A stretch of 50,394 nt of DNA from OFTM10 sp964344055 (GTDB lineage Bacteria > Actinomycetota > Acidimicrobiia > Acidimicrobiales > Aldehydirespiratoraceae). Under the pieces are notes generated by a model that saw nothing but the letters and a program-made list of their open reading frames with translations, did no database searches and had not been told where the DNA came from. This document shows positions 32,717 through 41,992 of this stretch, one piece after another (position 1 is the first letter of the stretch; every line of letters begins with the position of its first letter). Location: NCBI GenBank assembly GCA_964344055.1, contig CAYFLT010000030.1, positions 1-50,394 of the forward strand, written 5' to 3'. Both the position numbers and the translations under genes were made by a program.

Positions 32717-33283
32717 ATGCCCAACCTGCTGCCCTTGGCCGACCAGCCGTTCGTGCTGCCCGCGGATCGCGACATGCTGCCGTCCGAACGCCGTGAGTTC
32801 GTGCGCACGCACCGCACCTGCGTCTTCGGCTACGGGCGACGAGTCGATGGCCCCGCGATGTCGGTCGTGTACTACATCCCCACCGACGACGACGAACTCC
32901 TCGTGTCCACGATGGCCGGCCGAGCCAAGGCCAAGGCGGTCGACCGTCTCGGCAAGGCCAGCCTCTGCATCCTCAACGAACAGTGGCCGGTCGGGTTTCT
33001 GCAGGTCTACTGCGACGCCGTTGTCGACACCGACCCGGAACTCGCCGTCGACGTGATGATGGCGGTCGGGGGCCGGATGTCGGGCCAACCCCTGGGTGAC
33101 GAGGCCAGACCGTTCGTCGCCGAGTCGGCCGCCCGGGAAGGCCGCGTCACCCTGCGCTGCCGTCCCTATGCGACGTTCGCCACGCCACCGCGACACCTCC
33201 ATGACAACGACCAGGAGGAACGGCTCACCCACTGGCTCTCGACGTCCGTCCCATGGGATGCGGTCGACCCCGACGAGGAATGA
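32717..33283 (+). CDS. Pyridoxamine 5'-phosphate oxidase-like (split-barrel flavin) protein
   Basis: A 188-residue PNPOx-like protein: LPSERREFVRTHRTCVFGYGRRVDGPAMSVVYYIP starts the split barrel and LLVSTMAGRAKAKAVDRLGKASLCILNEQWPVGFLQVYCDAVV carries its core strands, typical of actinobacterial F420- or FMN-binding members. ATG 32717 follows GGGAGAAGAG. Its stop overlaps the next gene by ATGA. The substrate is unknown. Confidence 0.75.
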   Translation: MPNLLPLADQPFVLPADRDMLPSERREFVRTHRTCVFGYGRRVDGPAMSVVYYIPTDDDELLVSTMAGRAKAKAVDRLGKASLCILNEQWPVGFLQVYCDAVVDTDPELAVDVMMAVGGRMSGQPLGDEARPFVAESAAREGRVTLRCRPYATFATPPRHLHDNDQEERLTHWLSTSVPWDAVDPDEE

Positions 33284-34107
33284 CGGTCCTCGTCACCGCC
33301 GCGGGCGGGAAGACCGGTCGGTCGGTGGTGGCCGCCCTCGCCGATCAGGGTGCTTCGGTACGGGCGCTGACGCGATCGGGCGAGTCGATTCACCGAGCCA
33401 GCGAAACGGTGGCCGGGGACGCCGGCGAACTCGCTCCGCACATCGATGGTGTAGAGACGATCTACTTCATCTGGCCGAACTTCGCGGAACACGAAGAAGC
33501 CGGCATGACGAGTGCGATCGAGGCCGCTGAGCGGGCGGGCGTGGACCGGATCGTCTACCACTCGGTCCTGCGACCGGGCCTGGAGGCGATGCCCCACCAC
33601 TGGGCCAAGCTGCGGGCCGAGGAGCGGCTGGCCGAGGGCGGCCTGCCATCGGTGATTCTCCAGCCGGCCGCCTACATGCAGAACATCGAGCTCCAGCTCG
33701 AAAGCGTGCGCAGGACCGGGGTCTACGACTCACCGTGGGGCCTCGACGTCTCGATGTCGCTGGTCGACCTCGCTGATGTCGCCGAGATCGCGGCTCGAGC
33801 GTGCTTCGACGATCGGATGGACGGCGGTGTCTTCGAACTCGCCGGGCCCGACGCGATCACCGCTGTCGACGTCGCCTCGTCGCTCAGCCGGGCGCTGGGC
33901 CAGGAGGTGACGGCACACGACCAGGGCGAGGCCGGGTGGGCCGCAACGAGCACCGCCGCGGGGATGCCGCCCGAAGCCGTTCGACGAGGCCGTCTCATGG
34001 CCGAGCACTACCGGCATCACGGGTTCACGGGGTCGCCACTCGTCCTGGAATCCCTCCTCGGCCGGCCCGCGACCACCCTCGAGCACTACCTGGACCGCGT
34101 CCTTTGA
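33280..34107 (+). CDS. NmrA-like atypical short-chain dehydrogenase
   Basis: A 275-residue NAD(P)-binding protein with the N-terminal motif VLVTAAGGKTGRSVVAAL, FIWPNFAEHEEAGMTSAIEAAERAGVDRIVYHS, and PSVILQPAAYMQN, as in NmrA/NAD(P)H:quinone reductase-like SDRs. The classical Tyr-x3-Lys is replaced by a YHS/HH segment, usual in this group, so it may be a redox sensor or quinone reductase. It is coupled to the PNPOx-like gene by ATGA and ends at a strong terminator. Confidence 0.82.
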   Translation: MTVLVTAAGGKTGRSVVAALADQGASVRALTRSGESIHRASETVAGDAGELAPHIDGVETIYFIWPNFAEHEEAGMTSAIEAAERAGVDRIVYHSVLRPGLEAMPHHWAKLRAEERLAEGGLPSVILQPAAYMQNIELQLESVRRTGVYDSPWGLDVSMSLVDLADVAEIAARACFDDRMDGGVFELAGPDAITAVDVASSLSRALGQEVTAHDQGEAGWAATSTAAGMPPEAVRRGRLMAEHYRHHGFTGSPLVLESLLGRPATTLEHYLDRVL

Positions 34108-34109
34108 GT

Positions 34110-34156
34110 TTTTCTGGACGCCAGCGCGCGCCAAGCGCGCGCTGGCGTCCAGAAAA
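34110..34156. terminator. Bidirectional intrinsic terminator between NmrA-like and hydantoinase genes
   Basis: A perfect inverted repeat with 21-bp arms (34110-34130 and 34136-34156) and a 5-nt loop. The very GC-rich stem is flanked by T-runs on the outer side of each arm (five T at 34109-34113, four A at 34153-34156), so it can end transcription in both directions. Confidence 0.88.
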
Positions 34157-34164
34157 CCCGCAAA

Positions 34165-37100
34165 TCAGCTCACGTACCCCTGGGTCGCATCGTTCTCGAC
34201 GGCCGCGGGATCCCGCTCGGCGGGGTCGCCCCAGCCACCGCCGCCGGGGAGCTCGAGGATGAGGTGGCGTTCGGCGGGGATCGTCTGCTTGCCCTTGGAC
34301 CGGAACGGCGTGCCGTCGTCGAGATAGACCCGGCCGGCCACCCCGTCGTCACCCCCGTTGCGACCCCGGGCTGGGTGCTCGACCCGGTCGAACATGGCGG
34401 AGAACTCGAAGAGGTAGCCGCCGGTGGCGCCGATCTCGATGATCTGTCCCAGCCCGCCGCGTTGGGCACCGGCACCGCCGCTGTTCTCGCGGATCTCCTT
34501 GCGCCACACCACGATCGGCCCGACCTGCTCGGTGGCCTCGGCACTCATCGTCATCACCCCCGACGGGAACGCCGTGGCGGTGAGACCGTCGAGAGAGGGT
34601 CGTCCACCACTCCCGCCACTGTTGAACATCAGCAGTTCGACCGGAGGCAACGGGTTGGCCTGCGGGTCGGCGCTGCGCGCACTGGCCTGGAAGTTCCACA
34701 AGGCGCCGGCCCCTTCGGCGGGGATCCGCTCGGGCATTGCCTGAGCGAGCGCACCGAGACAGAGGTCGGTGACGAAATGGCCGCCACGGGGTTCGGTGGC
34801 TCGGCGTTGAGGATCACCCCGGCGGGAGCCGAGACCGTGAACGGTGCCAGCGAGGCGAAGTTGTTGGGCAGCTCGGGGGCCAGGGCCACGATCATGCCGT
34901 AGGTGAAATAGGCCTGGGCGTAGACGATCGGGACGTTGATCCCGAACCGGCTCGTGCCCGACGTGCCGGTGAAGTCCGCGTGCATGCCGCCGTCGTCGAC
35001 GGTGAGTGTGACCTCGAGGTGCACGGGCTCGTCGTATCCATCGACGTCCATCGAGTTGTGATAGGTCCCCGCGGGGACGTTCTCGAGCGCGGCCATCACC
35101 GCCTGTTCGGTCCGCTCGAACACGAAGGACGTCAGATCATCGATGTCGGCGAGTCCGAACTCGTCGAGCATCTCGAGCAGGCGACGGCGGCCCGTTTCGT
35201 TGGCGGCGGCCAGGCCGTGGATGTCGCCCACCACCTGGTCCGCCTCCCGCACGTTGTTCCGCACGATGTTGACGAGGTCCTCGTTGAGGTCCCCCTGCCG
35301 CGCCCATTTCATGATGGGAATGCGGAGGCCCTCTTCGTACACCTCGTGGCCGTCGGGCCCGTAGCCGCGGCCACCGACGTCGACCACGTGGGAGGTGGAG
35401 GCGAAGTAGCCGATGAGGGTGTCGCCGTGGAACACCGGCGTGGTGACCGTGATGTCGTGGAGGTGACCGGTGCCCTTCCACGGATCGTTGGTGATGTAGA
35501 CATCGCCGTCGAACATGTTGTCCCGGCCGATGTCGTTGATGAAGTGGCCGACCGAAGCCGCCATCGTGTTGACGTGTCCGGGTGTGCCGGTCACCGCCTG
35601 GGCCACCAGTCGGCCCTCGGCGTCGAACACGCCGGCCGAGAGGTCGCCGGCCTCCCGCACCGAGGTCGAGAACGACGTCCGCACTAGCGTGAGGGCCTGC
35701 TCCTCGACGATGGCGATCAGTCGATTCCACATGATCTGCTGCTCGACCACGGAGGCGGAGTGCTCGTCGCCGGCGGCGGTTGCCTCGTTCTCGGCGGCGA
35801 CCGCCCGGCCCACCCGCAGGGAGTGATCGCCCTGCACGACGGCCATGTGATGGCTTCCGAGGACCGTGGTGGTCTGACTCTCGACGATCACTGCGGGCCC
35901 GGCCACGGTGTCGCCGGGTGCGAGCGAATCGCGCTCGACGATGGTCGATTCGGCGGCGGTACCGGTGACGGGATCGTGGATGAGTCGGGACGCCGTCGCG
36001 GTGATCGGCTCCCCCGGGTCATGGCGTTCGACCACCGGCGGCCGCTCGGTCACGGAGGCCACCCGTACCGCCCAGCTCACCGCCTCGACGGCGAGGCCGT
36101 CGATGGCCCGGCCGAAGAACCGCTCGTAGGTCTTCGTGAACTCGGTGAGTAGAGCATCCGCGGCGACCGAGTCGAACGGCCCCTGCGGAATCATCACCGG
36201 GATCTCCCAGCCCTGGCCGCGGTAGCGCATCGACACCTGGCGCTCGACGGTGAGATCAGCGTCGGTCCCGGCCCTCACGAACGTTTCGGCCTCGCCCGCG
36301 AGCTCGTCCAGCATGGCGGCCGCTCCGGCGATGTCGAAGTCGTCTGACGACGTGTAGAAGCTGCGGATGGCCTCGTAGGAGAACGGGGCCAGGAGGAAGC
36401 CGATCGCCGAGCCGACTCCCGCCCCGACCGGGACGATCAGCTCCGCCACCCCGAGCTTGTCGATCAGCCGGGTGGCGTGGAGCGGGGCACCTCCGCCGAA
36501 GGCGATCATCGAGTACTCGGCCAGGTCCTTGCCGTTCTCGACCGCATGGACCCGAGCGGCGTTGGTCATGTTCTCGTCGACCAGCTCCGCGACACCCACC
36601 GCAGCCGTCCGGGCGTCCACGCCGAGAGGACCACCGACGCTGCGCAGCAGGGCGTCGCTCGCATTGTCCGGCGACAATGAGATGCTCTCGGCTCCGAACG
36701 TGTCGGGATGGAGCCGACCCAGTTCGAGGTTCGCGTCGGTGACGGTGGGATCGGTGCCGCCGAGGTCATAGGCCGCCGGGCCCGGCTCCGAGCCGGCCGA
36801 GTGCGGGCCGATCCGGATCTGGCCCAGCGAGTCGACGCTGGCGATCGAGCCACCGCCCGCGCCGATCTCGATCATCTCGATCACCGGGATCGAGATGGGC
36901 ATGCCGCTGCCCTTCTTGAAGCGGGTGGTGCGGGCCACCTCGAAGGTCTTGGCGGTCTGGGGCACGTGGTCCTCGATCAGGGCGATCTTGGCCGTGGTGC
37001 CGCCCATGTCGTAGGAGACGATCCGGTCGAGGCCATGGCGAGCCGCGAGGTGGGCTGCGAAGATCGCGCCCCCGGCCGGACCCGACTCGACCAGTCGGAC

Positions 37101-37856
37101 CGGGAACGCCGCTGCAGTGTCGACGTCGATGAGACCGCCACCCGAATGGATCAGATAGAGCGGGCAGTCGGCACCGAGCTCCCGAAGGCCGGCCTCGAGT
37201 CGCCGCAGATACGACGCCATGAGCGGCTGCACGTAGGCGTTCGCGGCCACGGTGTTGAACCGCTCGAACTCCCGCATCTGGGGCGAGACCTCACTGCTGA
37301 TCGAGGTGGCGATCTCCGGATCGGCCTCGTGAAGAAGATCGCGGAACCGCCGCTCGTTCGCACCGTCGCGGTAGCTGTGCATGAACCCGACGGCCACCGA
37401 GTCGTAGCCACCCTCGACGATCTGATCGACCACCACACGAGCGGCGCTCTCGTCGAAGGCGAGCAGTTCCTCGCCCCGGGCGTTGATCCGCTCGGGCACG
37501 ACGAATCGATGCCGGCGCTCGATGAGCGGGGTCGGCAGCACGATGTCGATGTCGTACTGCTCGAAGCGGCCTTCGGTGCGCGTCTCGATGACGTCGCGGA
37601 AGCCCTTTGTGGTGACCAAGGCGGTGTGGGCGCCGCGGCGCTCGATCAGGGCGTTCGTGGCGAGGGTGGTGCCGTGGATCACCTGCTCGACCTGGCGCAG
37701 GTCGACGCGGTGCTCGGCAGCCAGCGCCTGGAGACCATCGAGGATCCCGACCTCCGGCGCCTCGTGGGTGGTGAGCACCTTGGTGGACAGATAGGCGCCG
37801 TCGCGTTCCACCACCACATCGGTGAAGGTGCCGCCGACATCGGCTCCGATTCGCAT
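34165..37856 (-). pseudogene. Fused HyuA-HyuB hydantoinase/5-oxoprolinase, one-base frameshift in the HyuB part
   Basis: Residues 1-680 are HyuA-like (RIGADVGGTFTDVVVERD, HGTTLATNALIERRG, YDMGGTTAKIALIED, GAGGGSIA, IAFGGGAPLHA), an ATP-binding actin-like fold. From about 725 on it is HyuB-like (IMWNRLIAIVEEQALTLVRTSFS, TPGHVNTMAASV, YITNDPWKGTGHLHD). The frame breaks near 34779-34787. Adding one G to the GCGGCC there restores PVAGHFVTDLCLG and joins the C-terminal frame (GGGGWGDPAERDPAAV, stop at 34165) to give about 1230 residues, close to fused 5-oxoprolinases. The enzyme would hydrolyse 5-oxoproline or a hydantoin with ATP. AGGAGG precedes the ATG. The ArsR gene is 10 bp upstream. Confidence 0.85.
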
Positions 37857-37866
37857 CGTGGTCCTC

Positions 37867-38211
37867 CTACAGCGCCCGGGTCAGCGCCGTGGCGCGGGTC
37901 AGGGCATCCTCGTCGCGGCGGTAGTAGGTCCACCCCTTGCGGCGGGTCGGAATCACCAGCCCGGCGTCGACCAGCACCTTGAGGTGGCGGGAACCGGCGG
38001 GCTGGCTCACGCCCAGCTTCTCCACGATGAAGAGGTTGCACGCACCGTCCTCGATCGGGTCACCGTGTTCCTGGGGCGGGAAGTGTGCTTCGGGGTCCTT
38101 GAGCCACTCGAGGATCTGCAGCCGCCGTTCACTCGCGAGGGCCTTGAAGAGTTCCTCGGCCGCCGCCAGATCGATCTGCGCGCCGGCCATCACTTCACTC
38201 GAGGGAGACAT
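37867..38211 (-). CDS. ArsR family transcriptional regulator
   Basis: A 114-residue winged-helix protein: LFKALASERRLQILEWLKD starts the fold and VEKLGVSQPAGSRHLKVLVDAGLVIPTRRKGWTYY is the recognition helix and wing. A Cys is present in GACNLFIVEKL, but no clear metal-binding CxC motif, so a non-metal ligand is possible. It lies 10 bp before the hydantoinase fusion in the same operon and its start codon is inside a palindrome, so it likely represses itself and the hydantoinase. Confidence 0.85.
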   Translation of the reverse strand: MSPSSEVMAGAQIDLAAAEELFKALASERRLQILEWLKDPEAHFPPQEHGDPIEDGACNLFIVEKLGVSQPAGSRHLKVLVDAGLVIPTRRKGWTYYRRDEDALTRATALTRAL

Positions 38212-38247
38212 AACGAGATTGTTATGTGACTATTCAACCGGTGTCAA
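38208..38247 (-). promoter_or_regulatory. Strong leaderless promoter and operator of the arsR-hyu operon
   Basis: On the minus strand TTGACA (38247-38242), a 17-bp spacer, TAACAA (38224-38219), then seven bases to the ATG at 38211. The palindrome ACATAAC-N6-GTTATGT (38208-38227) covers the -10 and the start codon. Confidence 0.7.
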
Positions 38248-38256
38248 TGGAGATTC

Positions 38257-39417
38257 TCAGAGCGCAGCGTGGAGCCGTGCGATGGCATCCTCGATGTAGC
38301 GGGTGGGGGCGGCGACGGTCATCCGGGCGAATCCGGCTCCCTCCCGTCCGAACCAGTGGCCCGGGCTGAGCGCGAGGCGAGCCGACCGAGCGAGCCAGTC
38401 GGCGAGCTCGGGCACATCCAGGCCGAGGGCACGGAAGTCCAGCCAGGCGAGATAGGTGCCCTCGAGATCGACCAGACGGATCGGCTCCGGCAGGTTCGCC
38501 GCCAGCCGGTCGGCATTGGCCGCGGTCAGGGTCAGCAACTCGTCGAGCCAGTCGGCGCCCTCCTCATAGGCGATCTGGAACGCGGCCATGCCGAACACGT
38601 TGTTACGGGTGAGATGAAGCCGCGAGCTGACCGACTCGAAGCGGTCGGCCACGTCGTGGTCCTCGGTGACGACGACCGTGTCGCACACCCCCGCTAGCCC
38701 GAACGTCTTGATGGGGCCGTGGAGCGCGGCCCACCCGACGCCCGCACCGCCGCCCACCGACGCGAATGGGGTGAAGCGGTGGGGGGCCAGCGTCAGGTCG
38801 GCGTGAATCTCGTCCGCGATCACGAACACGCCGTGCTCAGCACACAGTCGGGCGACCGCGTCGAGCTCGTCTCCACTCCACACCCGCCCCACCGGATTGT
38901 GAGGGTTGCACAGGATCATTGCCGTCGTGCCCGGATCGGCCACGGCCTGCTCGAGCCCACCGAGGTCCATGCGATAGCCGTCGGCGGTGAGCTCCAACGG
39001 ATTGCGCACCACGTTGCGGCCGGCGCCGTTGACCAGCGGCTTGAAGTCCGTGAACACCGGCGGCTGGAGGATCACGTTGTCGCCCGGTGCGGTCAGCTCC
39101 TGGAGCAGGACGCCGATCGAGGTGCCGACGCTCGGGCTCACCACGGTCTGGAGTTCACCCCGGCTCCAGCCGTGCCGCGTGGCCATCCAGCTCCAGAAGC
39201 CGTCGAGCAGGTCGGGGTGGCGTACCTCGTAGCCGTACCACCCGAGGCCGGCTCGACGTTCCAGGCTGGCGACCAGCGAAGGGGCGAGAGCGACGTACGG
39301 CTCGGCGATCCAGAGCGACAGCAAGCCATCGCCGCCGCCGAAGTGGCGGTCGAGACTCGGGCCGTCGAGCGCCTGTGCGTTGGCGGGGAGCCGGGACTCG
39401 GAGTCGATCGATCCCAT
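38257..39417 (-). CDS. MalY/PatB-family PLP aminotransferase (cystathionine beta-lyase-like)
   Basis: A 386-residue fold-type I PLP enzyme. The PLP Lys237 is in GPIKTFGLAGV. ILCNPHNPVGRVW and IADEIHADLTL are family hallmarks of MalY/PatB C-S lyases. The enzyme likely splits C-S bonds in cystathionine or cysteine conjugates to pyruvate, ammonia and a thiol; some members are aminotransferases. The start ATG 39417 follows TAGGTT by seven bases and is only 34 bp from the divergent Rieske gene. Confidence 0.85.
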   Translation of the reverse strand: MGSIDSESRLPANAQALDGPSLDRHFGGGDGLLSLWIAEPYVALAPSLVASLERRAGLGWYGYEVRHPDLLDGFWSWMATRHGWSRGELQTVVSPSVGTSIGVLLQELTAPGDNVILQPPVFTDFKPLVNGAGRNVVRNPLELTADGYRMDLGGLEQAVADPGTTAMILCNPHNPVGRVWSGDELDAVARLCAEHGVFVIADEIHADLTLAPHRFTPFASVGGGAGVGWAALHGPIKTFGLAGVCDTVVVTEDHDVADRFESVSSRLHLTRNNVFGMAAFQIAYEEGADWLDELLTLTAANADRLAANLPEPIRLVDLEGTYLAWLDFRALGLDVPELADWLARSARLALSPGHWFGREGAGFARMTVAAPTRYIEDAIARLHAAL

Positions 39418-39424
39418 GAGCCGC

Positions 39425-39445
39425 AACCTAGCCAAACACTACGCT
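39425..39445. promoter_or_regulatory. Back-to-back leaderless promoters in a 34-bp divergent gap
   Basis: Minus strand: TAGGTT at 39430-39425, seven bases, ATG at 39417. Plus strand: TACGCT at 39440-39445, six bases, ATG at 39452. The -10 elements are 9 bp apart, so any -35 contacts for each promoter lie over the other gene's start. Confidence 0.55.
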
Positions 39446-39451
39446 GCCGCC

Positions 39452-40582
39452 ATGCCGAGCCTCCCCGTCCGTCCCGACCGGAGCGTCGATCGTTTCGACC
39501 CCGATCCGAGTGTGTCGTTCACCATGGCCGCGACGATGTACACCGACCCGGAGGTGGCGGCGCACGAGCGGCGCGCGATCTTCGCGGACAGCTGGCAGTG
39601 GGTCGGGCACGGGTCCGACGCGGCCGAGCCGGGCCAGTACTTCACCGCCACCATCGCCGACGAGCGCATCTTCGTCATCCGTGACAACGAGGGCGAACTG
39701 CGCGCCTTCTTCAACGTGTGCCTCCACCGAGGCCACTCGCTGCTGAAGGGATCCGGAAAGCTCAACGGCCTGATCACGTGCCCGTACCACGCATGGGTCT
39801 ACGACAGCACCGGCGCCCTCAGAGGAGCCCGAATGTCGGAGCGGATGCCCGACTTCGACGTGGAAGACTTCCGGCTCGCTGAAGTGGCCGTCGAGGACTT
39901 CTGTGGCTTCGTCTTCGTCCACCTCGGTGACGCCCCGGAACCGATGGACGCCTGCTACCCCGGCCTGCGCGACGCGGTCACCGCCATCCACCCCGACCCG
40001 ACAAACCTGCGTCTCGCCACGGATTCCACCTTCGACATCGCCGGGAACTGGAAGAACGTGGGCGACAACCTGCTCGAGTGCTACCACTGCCACCCGACCC
40101 ACAAGGCATTCGTCGACCTGATCGAGATGGCGACGTATCGCAATGAGATCTTCGAGAACTGGTCGATCCAGTCCGGTCGGGCCAACGTCGGCAACGACGT
40201 CTACGAGGTCACCTCTGGTGCGCCCGGGTTCACCTCGGCGTTCGTGTGGCCGAACGTCTCGATCGGGCAACTGCCCGGCCAGCGGGGTGTGTTCATGTTC
40301 CACTTCGTGCCGACCGGTCCCGAGACCACCCTCCAACGGCTCGCCTACTACTCCCCCGACGGCGAACTCGACCAGCTCGAGACGAGGGCCTTCGAGTACT
40401 TCAATGACGTCCTCGGGCCAGAGGATGTCGCCCTGGTCGAGGACGTGCAGATCGGACTTCGCTCGGCGGGCTACCACCAGGGAAAGTTCATCTGCATCCC
40501 CGATCGACCCGAGATCTCCGAACACGCCGTGCACCACTTCCACGCGATGGTGCTCGACGCGTTGGGGCACGGCGAGCGCTAG
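39452..40582 (+). CDS. Rieske oxygenase, CntA/GbcA-like quaternary ammonium monooxygenase
   Basis: A 376-residue Rieske non-heme iron oxygenase. The [2Fe-2S] ligands are Cys90-x-His92 and Cys110-x2-His113 (NVCLHRGHSL, ITCPYHAWVY). The catalytic helix NWKNVGDNLLECYHCHPTH provides His212 and His217, and Glu209 takes the bridging position that Glu205 holds in carnitine oxygenase CntA. Residues such as FFNVC.HRGH and ECYHCHPTH align well with CntA/YeaW, so carnitine, glycine betaine, choline or a similar compound is the likely substrate. The electron-transfer reductase partner is not in the window. Presumed leaderless start. Confidence 0.85.
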   Translation: MPSLPVRPDRSVDRFDPDPSVSFTMAATMYTDPEVAAHERRAIFADSWQWVGHGSDAAEPGQYFTATIADERIFVIRDNEGELRAFFNVCLHRGHSLLKGSGKLNGLITCPYHAWVYDSTGALRGARMSERMPDFDVEDFRLAEVAVEDFCGFVFVHLGDAPEPMDACYPGLRDAVTAIHPDPTNLRLATDSTFDIAGNWKNVGDNLLECYHCHPTHKAFVDLIEMATYRNEIFENWSIQSGRANVGNDVYEVTSGAPGFTSAFVWPNVSIGQLPGQRGVFMFHFVPTGPETTLQRLAYYSPDGELDQLETRAFEYFNDVLGPEDVALVEDVQIGLRSAGYHQGKFICIPDRPEISEHAVHHFHAMVLDALGHGER

Positions 40583-40591
40583 GCCGCGGAC

Positions 40592-41992
40592 GTGCGAGCC
40601 GACGAGTACCTCCGCCATGACGCCACCGGGCTGGCCGAGCTGGTCGCGAACGGCGAGGTGTCGGCCCGCTCAGTGTGTGAGACGGCCATCGAGCAGATCG
40701 ACCAGCACAACGCCCGCATCAATGCGGTCATCGAGACCTGTTTCGACGAGGCACTCGCCGGGGTGGACGATCTGCCGCCGGCGCCACTCCGGGGCGTGCC
40801 GTGGTTGGTGAAAGACTTCAACACGTCGGTTGCCGGCCTGCACGACACCGGCGGGAGCCGCGCCCTGCGCAACGTGGTCGCGGATGCGGACCGCACCCTG
40901 GTCGAACGCCACCGCCGCGCCGGTCTGGTCGTGCTGGGCAAGACCAACACGCCCGAGTTCGGCATGAACATCTGCACGAATCCGTCGCTGTTCGGCCCCA
41001 CTCGCAACCCGCACGCCGCCGACCACAGCGTCGGAGGGTCCTCCGGTGGGAGCGCTGCCGCGGTCGCCGCGGGAATGGTCCCCGCTGCGCACGCCACCGA
41101 CAGTGGAGGATCGATCCGGATCCCGGCGTCCAACTGCGGCGTGTTCGGCCTGAAGCCGAGCCGGAACCGGGTTCCCCTCGGCAACGATGCGAGTGAGGGC
41201 CTCGGAGGACTCAGCACCGCGCACGCAGTGACCCGCACCGTCCGCGATTCCGCCGCAATCCTCGACCTGACCCACGGACCCCTGCCCGGCGACGCCTACG
41301 GTCCGCCGCCGCCGAAGGGCCCGTTCCGCGACGCGGTCGACACCGACCCGGGCCGGCTCCGGGTCGGCATGGTCACCACCGGGTTCGCGGGAGAGGCCGT
41401 CCACCCGGACTGCGTCGCGGCGGCCGAGACTGCGGCCTCGACCCTCGAAGGGCTCGGCCACCGCGTGGAACCGGTGACCTCCCCTGTCGACGGCGAGCAG
41501 CTGCGAGACGCGCTCGACGCGATCTTCAGCGTGAACATCGCCCTCGTCGCATCGGCGCTCCCGAGGGATGCATCCGTCGACGATCTGGAGCCTGCCACCC
41601 GAGGCGCGATCGAGAGAGCAGGTGACCTCACCGGCGCCGACTACGCGATGGCACTGCACTCCGCTCGACTCATCGGTGCCCAGCTCGCCCGCTTCTTCGC
41701 GGACTTCGATCTGCTCCTGTCCCCCACCCTCGCCCATCCCGCCCGGCCGATCGGCCACCACGATCCGCGCACTGGCGACTGGGGCACCTACCTCGGCCGG
41801 ATGCTGGCCGACATCCCGTTCACTCCGCTCTTCAACGTGTCCGGTGGACCCGCAATGTCACTCCCGATCGGCCGGTGCGGAAACGGACTTCCGATCGGCG
41901 TGCAGATAGGAGCGGCGGTCGGCGAAGAGGAAGTCCTCCTGTCGGTCGCCGGCCAGGTCGAGACCGCCCAGCCCTGGTCGCGCGTCGAATGA
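40592..41992 (+). CDS. Amidase signature family hydrolase
   Basis: A 466-residue amidase with the Ser-cisSer-Lys triad complete: Lys74 (LVKDFN), cis-Ser150 (VGGSSGGSAAA) and nucleophile Ser174 (DSGGSIRIPAS), with the family's 24-residue spacing between the serines. It starts with GTG 9 bp after the Rieske gene and its stop overlaps the PhzF gene (ATGA), so all three form one operon. It hydrolyses an amide to acid and ammonia or amine; together with the Rieske gene an N-containing osmolyte or amide substrate is plausible. Confidence 0.88.
   Translation: MRADEYLRHDATGLAELVANGEVSARSVCETAIEQIDQHNARINAVIETCFDEALAGVDDLPPAPLRGVPWLVKDFNTSVAGLHDTGGSRALRNVVADADRTLVERHRRAGLVVLGKTNTPEFGMNICTNPSLFGPTRNPHAADHSVGGSSGGSAAAVAAGMVPAAHATDSGGSIRIPASNCGVFGLKPSRNRVPLGNDASEGLGGLSTAHAVTRTVRDSAAILDLTHGPLPGDAYGPPPPKGPFRDAVDTDPGRLRVGMVTTGFAGEAVHPDCVAAAETAASTLEGLGHRVEPVTSPVDGEQLRDALDAIFSVNIALVASALPRDASVDDLEPATRGAIERAGDLTGADYAMALHSARLIGAQLARFFADFDLLLSPTLAHPARPIGHHDPRTGDWGTYLGRMLADIPFTPLFNVSGGPAMSLPIGRCGNGLPIGVQIGAAVGEEEVLLSVAGQVETAQPWSRVE

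Noticed and set aside
34109..34156. Long inverted repeat as a mobile-element end or attachment site
   Set aside because: It lies between convergent gene ends, with T-runs on both sides and a 5-nt loop, which is a bidirectional terminator.
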